Assembly: GCF_026339995.1 (NCBI RefSeq) | Contig: NZ_JAPEPT010000002.1 | Span: forward strand, 731,001-795,000 | From: Streptomyces sp. NBC_01481 | Lineage (GTDB): Bacteria > Actinomycetota > Actinomycetes > Streptomycetales > Streptomycetaceae | Direction: 5' to 3' | Length of the DNA: 64,000 nt | Part shown: piece after piece, positions 44,498 to 52,878 of the stretch | How the letters are laid out: every line of letters starts with the position of its first letter | Position numbering within the stretch: position 1 is the first letter of the stretch | Position numbers and translations under genes: made by a program | Notes under the pieces: model-generated | The model's input: only the letters and a program-made list of their open reading frames with translations | Databases searched by the model: none | What the model was told of the DNA's origin: nothing

Positions 44498-45880
44498 ATG
44501 ACCTCTTGTTATGACGAGCTCCTTCCTGCCACGCGGCGGGCGCTGTTTCATCGCATCGCCGTTGCCCAGTCCGAAGGGCGCGCGCCCTCCCTTGTCGCCG
44601 GGGTGCAGCGCGACGGGCAGCTCGTGTGGTCGGGCTCCCGCAGCTCGGTCGACGGACATGCGCCGGACGCCGACACCCAGTACCGCATCGGCTCCATCAC
44701 CAAGACCTTCACGGCCGTCCTGGTGCTGAGGCTGCGGGACGAAGGTCTGCTCGACCTGAACGACCCGCTGGAGCAGCACCTTCCCGGCACCGGGGTCGGG
44801 GACGTGACCATCGCTCAGTTGCTCGGTCACAGCGCCGGCCTGAGCGCGGAGACCACGGCGCCGTGGTGGGAGCGCACGCCTGGCTCGCTGCGCCCCGAAC
44901 TCGCCGACGTTCTCGGAGACCAGTCGCGGATGCATCCGGTCGGGCGGCGCCACCATTACTCCAACCCCGGCTACACCGTTCTGGGTTCACTGATCGAGGC
45001 GGTACGGAAGGCCTCCTGGGAGGACGTCCTGCGGAGCGAGATCCTGGAACCGCTGGGCCTGCGCCGTACGAGCGCGCGGCCCGAGGCCCCTCATGCAGGT
45101 GGCTGGGCGGTGCATCCCTGGGCCGATGTGATGCTCCCCGAACCTTCCGAGGACCTTGGTCTGATGGCCCCGGCCGGACAGCTCTGGTCGACCGCCGCCG
45201 ACCTCTGCCGCTTTGCTGCGTTCCTCGCCGAGGGCGACGAGCGCGTGCTGAGCGCGGCGTCCGTGCGGGAGATGAGGACGCCGTCCGTGCCGGCCGAGGC
45301 CGGGGAGTGGGACAGCACCTACGGCCTGGGGATGCAGATCGTACGGAAGGACGGCCGCACCCTTGTCGGGCATACGGGCTCGTTGCCCGGCTTCCTCGCT
45401 GGGCTCTGGGTGAGCGTGGACGACGGCATCGCGGCCGTCGCGCTCGCCAACGCCACCTCGGGGCCGTCCGCCGGGGCCGTGGCCGCCGATCTCGTCCGGA
45501 TCGTGGCCGAGGCCGAACCGCGTATCCCCGATCCCTGGCGGCCGCTGCCGGAGGTCGACCACGCGCTGCTCGAGCTGACCGGGCCCTGGTACTGGGGGAC
45601 TCAATCCTTCGGGCTGCGTCTGGTCGCCGACCGAGGCGTGGAACTGCAGCCGCTCGGCGGTCCCGGCCGCGGGTCGCGTTTCGCCGCGGAGGCAGATGGG
45701 ACCTGGACCGGACTCACCGGCTACTACGCGGGGGAGACGCTTCGTGCGGTGCGGCTCGAGGACGGCTCGGTGAGCCATCTCGATCTGGCCTCGTTCGTCT
45801 TCACGCGTGAGCCGTATGAACCGGGGGCGGCTGTTCCGGGTGGCGTGGACAAGGAGGGCTGGCGCGGACTCAAGGCGTGA
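44498..45880 (+). CDS. Serine hydrolase, class C beta-lactamase-like family
   Basis: Penicillin-binding-protein-like esterase or DD-peptidase relative, 460 aa, starting MTSCYDELLPATRRALFHRI without a signal peptide, hence probably cytoplasmic. SxxK is SITK in YRIGSITKTFTAVL near 65. The YxN motif is HHYSNPGYTVLGS near 150, and HTG (VGHTGSLPGF) near 290 replaces KTG. A C-terminal lipocalin-like domain of ~100 residues follows. True beta-lactam hydrolysis is not expected from this group. It diverges from the TetR cassette and may share its operator region. Confidence 0.85.
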   Translation: MTSCYDELLPATRRALFHRIAVAQSEGRAPSLVAGVQRDGQLVWSGSRSSVDGHAPDADTQYRIGSITKTFTAVLVLRLRDEGLLDLNDPLEQHLPGTGVGDVTIAQLLGHSAGLSAETTAPWWERTPGSLRPELADVLGDQSRMHPVGRRHHYSNPGYTVLGSLIEAVRKASWEDVLRSEILEPLGLRRTSARPEAPHAGGWAVHPWADVMLPEPSEDLGLMAPAGQLWSTAADLCRFAAFLAEGDERVLSAASVREMRTPSVPAEAGEWDSTYGLGMQIVRKDGRTLVGHTGSLPGFLAGLWVSVDDGIAAVALANATSGPSAGAVAADLVRIVAEAEPRIPDPWRPLPEVDHALLELTGPWYWGTQSFGLRLVADRGVELQPLGGPGRGSRFAAEADGTWTGLTGYYAGETLRAVRLEDGSVSHLDLASFVFTREPYEPGAAVPGGVDKEGWRGLKA

Positions 45881-45892
45881 GACGGAGCTGAT

Positions 45893-45906
45893 GTTTCACG
45901 TGAAAC
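45893..45906. other. parS site 9
   Basis: Perfect GTTTCACGTGAAAC in the 53-bp gap between two convergent genes. Confidence 0.95.
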
Positions 45907-45933
45907 GGGAGCGAGGAGGATCCCGGGCCCGCT

Positions 45934-47094
45934 TCAGGCGGTCAACTCCCGCTCCAGCGGGGTACGGAAGCGCGGCGTAATCCGGGCTTCGGCCACCCAG
46001 CCCGACAGCCGCGAGGCCTCTGCTGCGATGGCGGCGGTGGCCTCAGAGCCGGGGTCCGTCAGCAGCCGCCAGACGATCTCACCGTCCGCGCGCTGAGCCC
46101 AGCCGCCGATGATCTGCCCGTTCCACCACACCGTGGGTCCGACATTGCCCGAGCGGTCGAAGAGCGCCACGCTGTGGTCCGCGGTCAGGTGGAAGCGGCG
46201 GTCGGCCCAAGCCATGGCGCTCGGGTCGAGCGCGGGCAGCAGGGCGGCCCAGGGTTCCAGGGGCTCCTCGGATGCCGTGTCGCCGGGAGCCACATAACCG
46301 GTGCCCTCAGAGAGGTCGACCTCCTCCGCCCCGGCGGCAGCCAGTGCCTTGCGCAAGTCTGCGAGGCTCCACCCCGTCCACCACTTGAGGTCGGACTCGG
46401 TGGCCGGTCCGTACGACTGGAGCCAGCGTCGCGCCAGTTCGGACCATGCCTCGGTGGGCGACAGCGTGGGCCAGGGGTCGCCTGCCGTCCAGCGGAACTG
46501 GCTGGAGGTCCAGGAGCCGCGCGGCCGGTCCCGCCGGATGCGGCAGTCCGCGGCGAGCAGCCGGATCACACGGGTGGCGACGCCCTGCACCGTCTCGTAC
46601 TTCTTGCCGGGGAAGACCGTGATCTTTGTCTTCAGTGCGGGCACGTCGGTGGAGAGCTGGCTGCCGGTGGCGGAGCCACGCGTGGCGATGGCGGCGAGTA
46701 CCGCTTCCTCTGCCTCGGCCAGCCAGGTCTCGTCCAGACCGTTCGCGTCCTCCTCCAGGTGGCTGAGCAGTGTCCTGCGCTCCTTGGCCGCGATGGCGCG
46801 AGCGGTGGAGGCGTCGACATACGGGGCGAGTTCGGCGGAGACCGCGAAGAGCGTGCGCCGCATGGAGAGGAGCCGGACCAGCGTCACGTCCTCGTACAGA
46901 GACTGCTCCACTGCCTGGACGCTCGGGTCGTTGAGGCGTGCGCAGGCGGAGAGGAAGACGGTCGCGGCATCGGTGGCATGCAGCGCGACGAGCGCGTCGG
47001 CGACCGCCACCGGTGAGTCGGCTCGTACGGACGGAGCCAGCAGATGGCGGCGGCCGAGCCGGATGCGGCGCTGCTCGTCACTGATCCGGTGCAC
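45934..47094 (-). CDS. Winged-helix HTH_42 (AlkZ/YcaQ-like) protein
   Basis: Member of the superfamily that includes the DNA glycosylases AlkZ (azinomycin crosslink repair) and YcaQ, 386 aa, starting MHRISDEQRRIRLGRRHLLA. Typical parts are DVTLVRLLSMRRTLFAVSAE near 69-88 and KWWTGWSLADLRKAL near 238. At the position where AlkZ and YcaQ carry their catalytic QxQ or QxD loop the sequence seems to read ALHATDAATVF, so glycosylase activity is uncertain. GTG 47092-47094 is the start. Confidence 0.78.
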   Translation of the reverse strand: MHRISDEQRRIRLGRRHLLAPSVRADSPVAVADALVALHATDAATVFLSACARLNDPSVQAVEQSLYEDVTLVRLLSMRRTLFAVSAELAPYVDASTARAIAAKERRTLLSHLEEDANGLDETWLAEAEEAVLAAIATRGSATGSQLSTDVPALKTKITVFPGKKYETVQGVATRVIRLLAADCRIRRDRPRGSWTSSQFRWTAGDPWPTLSPTEAWSELARRWLQSYGPATESDLKWWTGWSLADLRKALAAAGAEEVDLSEGTGYVAPGDTASEEPLEPWAALLPALDPSAMAWADRRFHLTADHSVALFDRSGNVGPTVWWNGQIIGGWAQRADGEIVWRLLTDPGSEATAAIAAEASRLSGWVAEARITPRFRTPLERELTA

Positions 47095-47109
47095 GCTGAA
47101 CTCCCTTGG

Positions 47110-47562
47110 TCAGAGGAGGAGTTTGAAACCTGCATGGGATGCCTCGAAGCCGAGCCGCTCGTAGAAGCGGTGGGCTTCGGTGCGGGAGGTATCGGAGGTC
47201 AGTTGCACCAACTGGCAGTTCTGGCGGCGGGATTCGTCGATGGCCCACTCGATGAGACGGGTGCCCAGACCGAGGCCGCGTTCGTCGGCGTGGATCCGTA
47301 CGCCCTCGATGATCGAGCGGGTCGAGCCGCGCCGGGAGAGCCCCGGGACGATCGTGAGCTGGAGGGTCCCGACGACCTGGTCCGAGCGCACGGCCACGGC
47401 CTGGATCTGGTTCGGGTCCTGGCTCAGCCGCTCGAAGGCGGCGGTGTACGGGGCGAGGTCGTCCGGCGATTCGCGCTGCGCGCCCAGCGGGTCGTCGGCG
47501 AGCATCGCCACGATCGCCGGGATGTCGTCGAGAACCGCGGGCCGTATGTCCAGATCGCTCAT
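47110..47562 (-). CDS. GNAT family N-acetyltransferase
   Basis: Single-domain acetyltransferase, 150 aa, starting MSDLDIRPAVLDDIPAIVAM. The acetyl-CoA loop is in ADERGLGLGTRLIEWAIDES (RxxGxG) near 95-114, and the family ending RFYERLGFEASHAGFK is clear. The substrate is unknown. It lies 10 bp downstream of the MarR gene, so MarR probably controls it. The longer frame upstream overlaps MarR coding and is not used. Confidence 0.87.
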   Translation of the reverse strand: MSDLDIRPAVLDDIPAIVAMLADDPLGAQRESPDDLAPYTAAFERLSQDPNQIQAVAVRSDQVVGTLQLTIVPGLSRRGSTRSIIEGVRIHADERGLGLGTRLIEWAIDESRRQNCQLVQLTSDTSRTEAHRFYERLGFEASHAGFKLLL

Positions 47563-47572
47563 GGTCCGCAGA

Positions 47573-48031
47573 TTACGCGGGGACCCGCAGTTCCTCGACG
47601 GCCTGTACCAGGGGAGCGAACTCAGGGTTCTTGGCCGCCTCGTCGAGGGCCTCGCGCAGCGCTGCGTCATTGGACGGCCGGGCCTCGGCGAGCAGGGCCA
47701 GACCGGACTCGGTGACATCGGTGTAGATACCGCGGCGGTCGGTGTCGCAGAGATAGCGGGTCAGCAGGCCGCGGTCCTCGAGCCGGGTGACGAGCCGGGT
47801 GGTGGCGCTCTGGCTGAGGACGACGGCGTCCGCCACCTGCTTCATCTGCAGATGGCCGCCGGGGCCGCTGTGCTGGCGGCTGAGGACATCGAGGAGGGAG
47901 TACTCGCGCATGCTCAGGCCGTGCTTGTTCTCCAGGGCGCGCTCGACGTGTGCCTCGATCTTCCCGTGGAGCAGAGAGAGGGCGCACCAGCTCTGGGAGA
48001 GCGCGGTGAGTGCGGGGTCGGTCGCGGTCAT
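47573..48031 (-). CDS. MarR family transcriptional regulator
   Basis: Dimeric winged-helix regulator, 152 aa, starting MTATDPALTALSQSWCALSL. The HTH is HLQMKQVADAVVLSQSATTR near 61-80, and the wing is DRRGIYTDVTESG. A Cys near the N-terminus (Cys16) might sense oxidants; this is only a possibility. It is transcribed with the following GNAT gene. Upstream, GCAAT occurs twice about 16 bp apart (48081-48105), a weak operator candidate. Confidence 0.88.
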   Translation of the reverse strand: MTATDPALTALSQSWCALSLLHGKIEAHVERALENKHGLSMREYSLLDVLSRQHSGPGGHLQMKQVADAVVLSQSATTRLVTRLEDRGLLTRYLCDTDRRGIYTDVTESGLALLAEARPSNDAALREALDEAAKNPEFAPLVQAVEELRVPA

Positions 48032-48122
48032 CTGTCTTCCTCCTCCGTGCCGGAGCGGCTCTGCCCAGGATAGACGACGAACGCAATAGTCCGCGTTTGC
48101 AATTATCTCGCCTGCCCAAAGG

Positions 48123-48983
48123 CTAGCCCGCGGCCACCGACAGCGGCGCGAAGCGGCGAGTCCAGTCGCCGGGAAGGTCTGGGATGCGATAGGTCATCAC
48201 GGTGTTGAAGGCGACCGTTTCCAGGCCGTGCTCCTTCACCCACGCGATGAGCTCCTCGTGCCGTACGTCGATGTCCGTACGCAGCGGCCGGTCCGTGCCC
48301 GCCGCCAGCGAAGCGACCAGGGCCTTCGCGGTCTCCGTGTCCCGGGCGATCAGCGGTCCGACGACATGGGTCTGCATATTGGGCCAGGCCGCGGCGTACC
48401 CGGTGAGGACCCCGTCCTCCTCCGCGACGCGGAGCTGATCGGCAAAGGCCGGCAGCCGCGTGATCATGTGGGTGCGGTCGAGGCCGAAGACCTCGGCGTC
48501 GAGACGCACGATCGCGGGAAGGTCCTCGGCCGTCGCCGGCCGGGTGATCACCTTTGCCTCGGGGGCAGACTCCGGGACCCGCAGGTGGCCGCGGACCATC
48601 TCGGCGCGGCCGGTCTCGACGAAGCCCAGCTGCTCATAGAGGGGCTGCCCGTACGGCGTTGCGTGCAGCGTCAGCGGGATGTCCCCGGCCTCGTTCACAA
48701 CGTGCTGCATGAGGCGGCGCCCGACGCCCCGGCCGGCGTACCGCTCGGCAACAAGCATCATCCCGATCGCGGCGAGCCCGGGGCCGTAGGAGGTGACCAC
48801 GCAGGCGGTCACCAGACCCTTGCCCTCCGGGTCATCGATTCCGTACCCCGTACCGGCCGTGAGCAGCAGACCCCATTTGTGCTCCTCGCGCGGCCAGCCC
48901 CGGTCCTCGGAGAGATCTGCGCAGGATGTGAGGTCGTCGGTGGTCAGACGGCGGATGGGCAGCTCGGAGAGCGGTGTCGACAT
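48123..48983 (-). CDS. Two-domain GNAT acetyltransferase
   Basis: Acetyltransferase with two GNAT halves, 286 aa, starting MSTPLSELPIRRLTTDDLTS. The N-terminal half has the acetyl-CoA loop ERYAGRGVGRRLMQHVVNEA near 79-98. The C-terminal half resembles the Acetyltransf_18 type (DVRHEELIAWVKEHGLETV). The function is unknown. ATG 48983 directly follows the membrane-protein stop by 5 bp, so the two are transcribed together. Confidence 0.82.
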   Translation of the reverse strand: MSTPLSELPIRRLTTDDLTSCADLSEDRGWPREEHKWGLLLTAGTGYGIDDPEGKGLVTACVVTSYGPGLAAIGMMLVAERYAGRGVGRRLMQHVVNEAGDIPLTLHATPYGQPLYEQLGFVETGRAEMVRGHLRVPESAPEAKVITRPATAEDLPAIVRLDAEVFGLDRTHMITRLPAFADQLRVAEEDGVLTGYAAAWPNMQTHVVGPLIARDTETAKALVASLAAGTDRPLRTDIDVRHEELIAWVKEHGLETVAFNTVMTYRIPDLPGDWTRRFAPLSVAAG

Positions 48984-48988
48984 AAGGG

Positions 48989-49543
48989 TCAGGCTGTCGG
49001 ACGTAGTGATCGCTCGTCCAGCGCTTTCCGAGAAGTGATCAGGCCGCGCAAGCGCCGACCGCGACGGGTGAGACCCCATGGCTTGAGTACCGAGACAACC
49101 GTCATGAAGACATACGTCGTGAAGGAGACGACGGGTCCCATCACCAGGCCCAGAGGGTCCGTCAGCGTCGCCCCGGAGGCCACGGTGTCGACCGCGGCAT
49201 TGACACCCGGACGCAGCGCGAAGATGGATGCGGTGATGGTGATGAGCGTCAGCCAGAACTTCGCGTAGACCCAGCGGTGTCGCGCGAGACCCCACTGTGT
49301 TCCGAGCGACAGCACGAGGCCGCTGAACAGGGTCAGCAGGGCGAGAGGAATCACCAGCCAGTCCGTGAAGACCTTCATCGAGCGGCAGGCGGCCTCGATC
49401 ATGGCGGCGGACTCTGTGGTGGCTGCGGTGAGGGAGAGCGCGAGCAGGCCGAGTGTGAGCCCCAGCCAGCCGGCGGATGCGGCGACATGGACGACGAGGA
49501 GAGCCCGGCGGGCGGGGCGCTTGAGTGGTTTCACGTGAAACAC
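48989..49543 (-). CDS. Integral membrane protein (DUF2269-like)
   Basis: Polytopic membrane protein of unknown function, about 184 aa. Four hydrophobic segments are readable (ARRALLVVHVAASAGWLGLT, WLVIPLALLTLFSGLVLSLG, YAKFWLTLITITASIFAL, GLVMGPVVSFTTYVFMTV). GTG 49543 begins within parS site 10, giving M-F-H-V-K; a GTG at 49534 within the same parS is also possible. No Shine-Dalgarno is visible for either, so the true start is uncertain. It diverges from the HAD gene. Confidence 0.7.
   Translation of the reverse strand: MFHVKPLKRPARRALLVVHVAASAGWLGLTLGLLALSLTAATTESAAMIEAACRSMKVFTDWLVIPLALLTLFSGLVLSLGTQWGLARHRWVYAKFWLTLITITASIFALRPGVNAAVDTVASGATLTDPLGLVMGPVVSFTTYVFMTVVSVLKPWGLTRRGRRLRGLITSRKALDERSLRPTA
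49528..49541. other. parS site 10
   Basis: Perfect GTTTCACGTGAAAC overlapping the 5' end of the membrane-protein gene on the minus strand. Confidence 0.95.
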
Positions 49544-49570
49544 CGTGCCGGGCGGGCAGACGTATCGCGT

Positions 49571-49599
49571 CTGACAGCGGGAGTAGCCCCGCGTACTAA
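49571..49599 (+). promoter_or_regulatory. Promoter of the HAD gene, leaderless
   Basis: CTGACA, a 17-bp spacer and TACTAA end 11 bp before the ATG at 49611. Transcription would begin 4-5 bases before the start codon, and no Shine-Dalgarno is present. Confidence 0.55.
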
Positions 49600-49610
49600 C
49601 CTCGGCGTAC

Positions 49611-50261
49611 ATGGCGTACCGGAAGAGAAGACCCAGACTTCACATCTTCGATCTCGACGGCACTTTGATCCGTGGCTCGGCGGCGACCGTGGAGATATCC
49701 CGCCAGCTGGGGCTGCTGGAGGAGATCGGCGAGCTGGAGCGGGAACTGATCGCCGGAACGATAGGCCCGCCGGAGTATGCGGTGCATGTGCATGCGCTCT
49801 GGGGCGGTCTCACGGAGGCTCATGTCTCGGCAGCGTTCGAGGCTGCACCCTGGCTCGACGGTATCCAGGACGTGTGGCGGGAGATCCGTAACAGCGGGGA
49901 CTACTGCGCCGTCATTTCACTCTCACCCTCCTTCTTTGTGGAGCGGCTGCTGGGCTGGGGGGCTCATGCGGCGCACGGATCACGCTTTCCCGACGTTCCG
50001 TTCACCCGGCCTGTGGAGCCGGCGGGCATTCTCAATGCGGCCGCGAAGGTGAAGATCGCGAATCGGCTCTGTGCAGAGTTCGGGGTAGGTCTGGACACAT
50101 GTGTTGCGTATGGTGATTCCATGTCCGACGCGGAGATCTTCGCGGTAGTGCCCACAACGGTGGCGATGAACGCCGATCACCATCTGTCGGGCCTGGCTAC
50201 GCATGCCTATACGGGGGGCGATCTGCGCGAGGCCTACGAACTGGTGCGATTCCGCCGCTAG
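49611..50261 (+). CDS. HAD superfamily phosphatase (SerB-like, HAD-IB)
   Basis: Phosphomonoesterase, 216 aa, starting MAYRKRRPRLHIFDLDGTLI with the nucleophile Asp in DLDGT at 14-18. Motif II is AVISLSPSFFVERLL near 103, and motif IV VAYGDSMSDAEIFAVV near 165 holds the metal ligands. The sequence between 30 and 90 is a helical cap as in SerB-type HAD-IB enzymes. The substrate is unknown. It is likely translated from a leaderless mRNA. The 302 bp after it (50262-50563) hold no clear gene or hairpin. Confidence 0.85.
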   Translation: MAYRKRRPRLHIFDLDGTLIRGSAATVEISRQLGLLEEIGELERELIAGTIGPPEYAVHVHALWGGLTEAHVSAAFEAAPWLDGIQDVWREIRNSGDYCAVISLSPSFFVERLLGWGAHAAHGSRFPDVPFTRPVEPAGILNAAAKVKIANRLCAEFGVGLDTCVAYGDSMSDAEIFAVVPTTVAMNADHHLSGLATHAYTGGDLREAYELVRFRR

Positions 50262-50563
50262 TTCAGGAGCCCGGAGGTGGTCCGGGCGACCCGGAATTTG
50301 GACATGGGGGCAATGGAGCCTAACGAAAAAGCGGGTCCGGATGCCCGGACTTTCCGCTCTTTGTCCCCTGTGTTGGTGCTCCCTGGCATGCTGCGACAAC
50401 GGGCGCTGCGGGCAATGTCACATTTCTTGCTCAGTCGTCCCGATTCAGCTTGCGGTCGTGGTTAGTGTGGGCTGGCAGTAGTCCTGAGCGAAGCGGGGAA
50501 TGAAGCACGTTCCGAGCCACGGAAGTGCGGACCGACCGAAAGATGTTCGAGGCGAGGCAGACA

Positions 50564-52321
50564 ATGGACGCTCCGACCACCACGTCGGCCGACAATGGCA
50601 CTTCGGACGAGAGCAGCGGGGGCGGATGGTTCACCCCTCGTAAGCGGCCGGTCCAGGGCCGGACCGACCCTGGTGAGGAGGCTTCCGCGGGTGACGCGGG
50701 CCAGGAGCGGATAACGGCCCCGAGGCGTCCTGTCGCTTCCATACGCCCGGTCGGCTCCGTCACCTCTCGTCCGGCGCGGCCGGCGGCGAGGGATGAGCCG
50801 CGGCCCACGACTCCCGTCGACGAAGCCCCGCCGGCCGGGGCGGCCGAGACCGCGGGTGGGCGCCAGGATCCCCGTGCCCGCGAAAGCCGGGCGGATCCTC
50901 GCGTGCCGAGCCCCCGTGAAGCGCCCCACCCCCATCAAGCTCCTTGGCCCCGTGATGCGATCTGGCCCGTCGAGAGCCCGCGGCGTCTCCATAGCGCGGG
51001 CCACGTGGACCAGGCTCACGAACCCGCGGCACAGCCTCACGGCACAGCGGGCAGACCACAGGAAGCCGCGGAACGGCCCTACGAAGCCGTAGAAGCGCGC
51101 GAAGTCCCCCAGCCGCGCGAAGCGCCGCGCGAGGCCCCACGCGAAGCCGGCCAGCCGCGCGAAGCCCCCCGTGACAATCCCCACCCGCAGCCCGTCGCGC
51201 CCGCCGGCGGCGCCTCGCCCGACGCGATCCTCATCCGCCGCACCATGGCGGAGATCGGGCCCGTCGCGGACAAGGTCACCTCGTACTTCTACGCCCTGCT
51301 CTTCGTCCGCCACCCCGAGCTACGGAGCCTCTTCCCCGCCGCCATGGACGCCCAGCGCGACCGGCTCCTCAAGGCCCTGCTCACCGCCGCCGAGCACATG
51401 GACAACGCGGAGGTGCTCACCGACTACCTCCAGCACCTGGGCCGCGGCCACCGCAAGTACGGCACCGAACCCGCGCACTATCCCGCCGTCGGCGAGGCCC
51501 TGCTCGGAGCGCTGACCCGGTACGCCACCTCGACCTGGGACGAGGCGACCGAGGCCGCTTGGGTGCGCACCTACACCACGATCTCGCAGATCATGATCGA
51601 CGCGGCCGCCGAGAACGAGCGGACGGCGCCCGCCTGGTGGCACGCCGAGGTGGTGTCGCACGATCTCCGGACCCCCGACATCGCGATCATCACCGTGCGC
51701 CCGGACCAGCCGTACGCGTTCGTGGCCGGGCAGTACACCAGCCTGGAAACGCCCTGGTGGCCGCGGATCTGGCGGCACTACTCCTTCGCCGGCGCGCCCC
51801 GCGCCGACGGTCTGCTCTCCTTCCACGTCAAGGCGGTACCGGCGGGCTGGGTCTCCAACGCCCTGGTCCGCCACGCGCGCCCCGGCGACATGCTGCGGCT
51901 CGGGCCTCCTGCGGGATCCATGACCGTCGACCACTCCACCGACAACGGCCTGCTCTGTCTGGGCGGCGGCACCGGTATCGCGCCGATCAAGGCACTGGTC
52001 GAGGACGTCGCCGAGCACGGTGAGCAGCGCCCGGTGGAGGTCTTCTACGGGGCGCGTACCGACTACGACCTGTACGACATCGACACCATGCTCCGGCTCC
52101 AGCAGACGCACCCGTGGCTGTCGGTGCGCCCGGTGGTGGACGACCGTGCGCAGTTCCCGGACGCCGTGCGGGAGTTCGGCCCGTGGTACGAGTACGACGC
52201 CTATCTCTCGGGGCCGCCCGGCATGATCCGCAGCGGTGTGGACGCGCTGCGCCGCATCGGTATCCCGTCCGCCCGGATCCGCCACGACTCCCTCGAAGAG
52301 CTCGTCGCGGCGGGCGACTAG
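50564..52321 (+). CDS. Flavohemoprotein with long disordered N-terminus
   Basis: Globin fused to an FAD/NAD(P)H reductase, the architecture of nitric oxide dioxygenases, 585 aa. The globin domain starts near 220 (ILIRRTMAEIGPVADKVTSY), with proximal-His candidate in LGRGHRKYGTEP. The reductase half has the FAD motif RHYSFAG near 403 and the NAD-binding GGGTGIAPI near 467. The first ~215 residues are Pro/Arg/Glu/Ala-rich with repeated EAPRE units and no fold. ATG 50564 has GAGGC upstream; in-frame starts at 50543 and 50525 are possible. Ordinary Hmp is about 400 aa. Confidence 0.85.
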   Translation: MDAPTTTSADNGTSDESSGGGWFTPRKRPVQGRTDPGEEASAGDAGQERITAPRRPVASIRPVGSVTSRPARPAARDEPRPTTPVDEAPPAGAAETAGGRQDPRARESRADPRVPSPREAPHPHQAPWPRDAIWPVESPRRLHSAGHVDQAHEPAAQPHGTAGRPQEAAERPYEAVEAREVPQPREAPREAPREAGQPREAPRDNPHPQPVAPAGGASPDAILIRRTMAEIGPVADKVTSYFYALLFVRHPELRSLFPAAMDAQRDRLLKALLTAAEHMDNAEVLTDYLQHLGRGHRKYGTEPAHYPAVGEALLGALTRYATSTWDEATEAAWVRTYTTISQIMIDAAAENERTAPAWWHAEVVSHDLRTPDIAIITVRPDQPYAFVAGQYTSLETPWWPRIWRHYSFAGAPRADGLLSFHVKAVPAGWVSNALVRHARPGDMLRLGPPAGSMTVDHSTDNGLLCLGGGTGIAPIKALVEDVAEHGEQRPVEVFYGARTDYDLYDIDTMLRLQQTHPWLSVRPVVDDRAQFPDAVREFGPWYEYDAYLSGPPGMIRSGVDALRRIGIPSARIRHDSLEELVAAGD

Positions 52322-52346
52322 CGCACGACAGCCGAGGCGGGCAGGG

Positions 52347-52826
52347 TCAGCCCAGGTCTGGGGCGTGCATCGCGCGCACACCCTCGATATTGCCGTCCAG
52401 GTAGTGCCGCAGCGACAGCGGTACGAGATGGACGGCGGCGATGCCGACCCGGCTGAACGGCACCCGTACGATCTCGTACTCCCCGCTGGGTTCGTCGATC
52501 TCCGGGCCGTGCCGTCGCGAGGGGTCCATGGACTCCAGCCGGCAGACGAAGAAGTGCTGCACCTTGACCCCCGTCACACCGCCGTCGGCGATGTGCTCGA
52601 CGGTGTCGACGAAGCAGGGCACCACGTCGGTGATCTTGGCGCCGAGCTCTTCGTCCACCTCCCGGTGGAGCGCGTCCACCACGGTGGCGTCCTCGGGCTC
52701 GACTCCGCCGCCGGGCGTGAGCCAGTAGGGATCCACGCCGGGCTTGGTGCGCTTGATCAGGACGAGATCGTCGCCGTCGAGCAGGATGGCGCGTGCGGTG
52801 CGCTTGACCACTGGCCGTTCGGTCAT
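52347..52826 (-). CDS. Nudix hydrolase
   Basis: Hydrolase of nucleoside-diphosphate-linked compounds, 159 aa, starting MTERPVVKRTARAILLDGDD. The Nudix helix appears as GGGVEPEDATVVDALHREVD followed by EELG near 45-68. It has one residue more than the standard spacing between the first Glu and REVDEE, a mild deviation. The substrate is unknown. It is convergent with the flavohemoprotein gene (25 bp gap). No RBS is visible at ATG 52826. Confidence 0.85.
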   Translation of the reverse strand: MTERPVVKRTARAILLDGDDLVLIKRTKPGVDPYWLTPGGGVEPEDATVVDALHREVDEELGAKITDVVPCFVDTVEHIADGGVTGVKVQHFFVCRLESMDPSRRHGPEIDEPSGEYEIVRVPFSRVGIAAVHLVPLSLRHYLDGNIEGVRAMHAPDLG

Positions 52827-52878
52827 GGCTAGAAAATGGCCCGCCAGACCCGTTCTGAAACTCCCGGCAGCCATGCGG

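Noticed and set aside
50277..50465. 62-aa ORF between the HAD and flavohemoprotein genes
   Set aside because: No RBS and no protein-like composition; third-position bias is weak.
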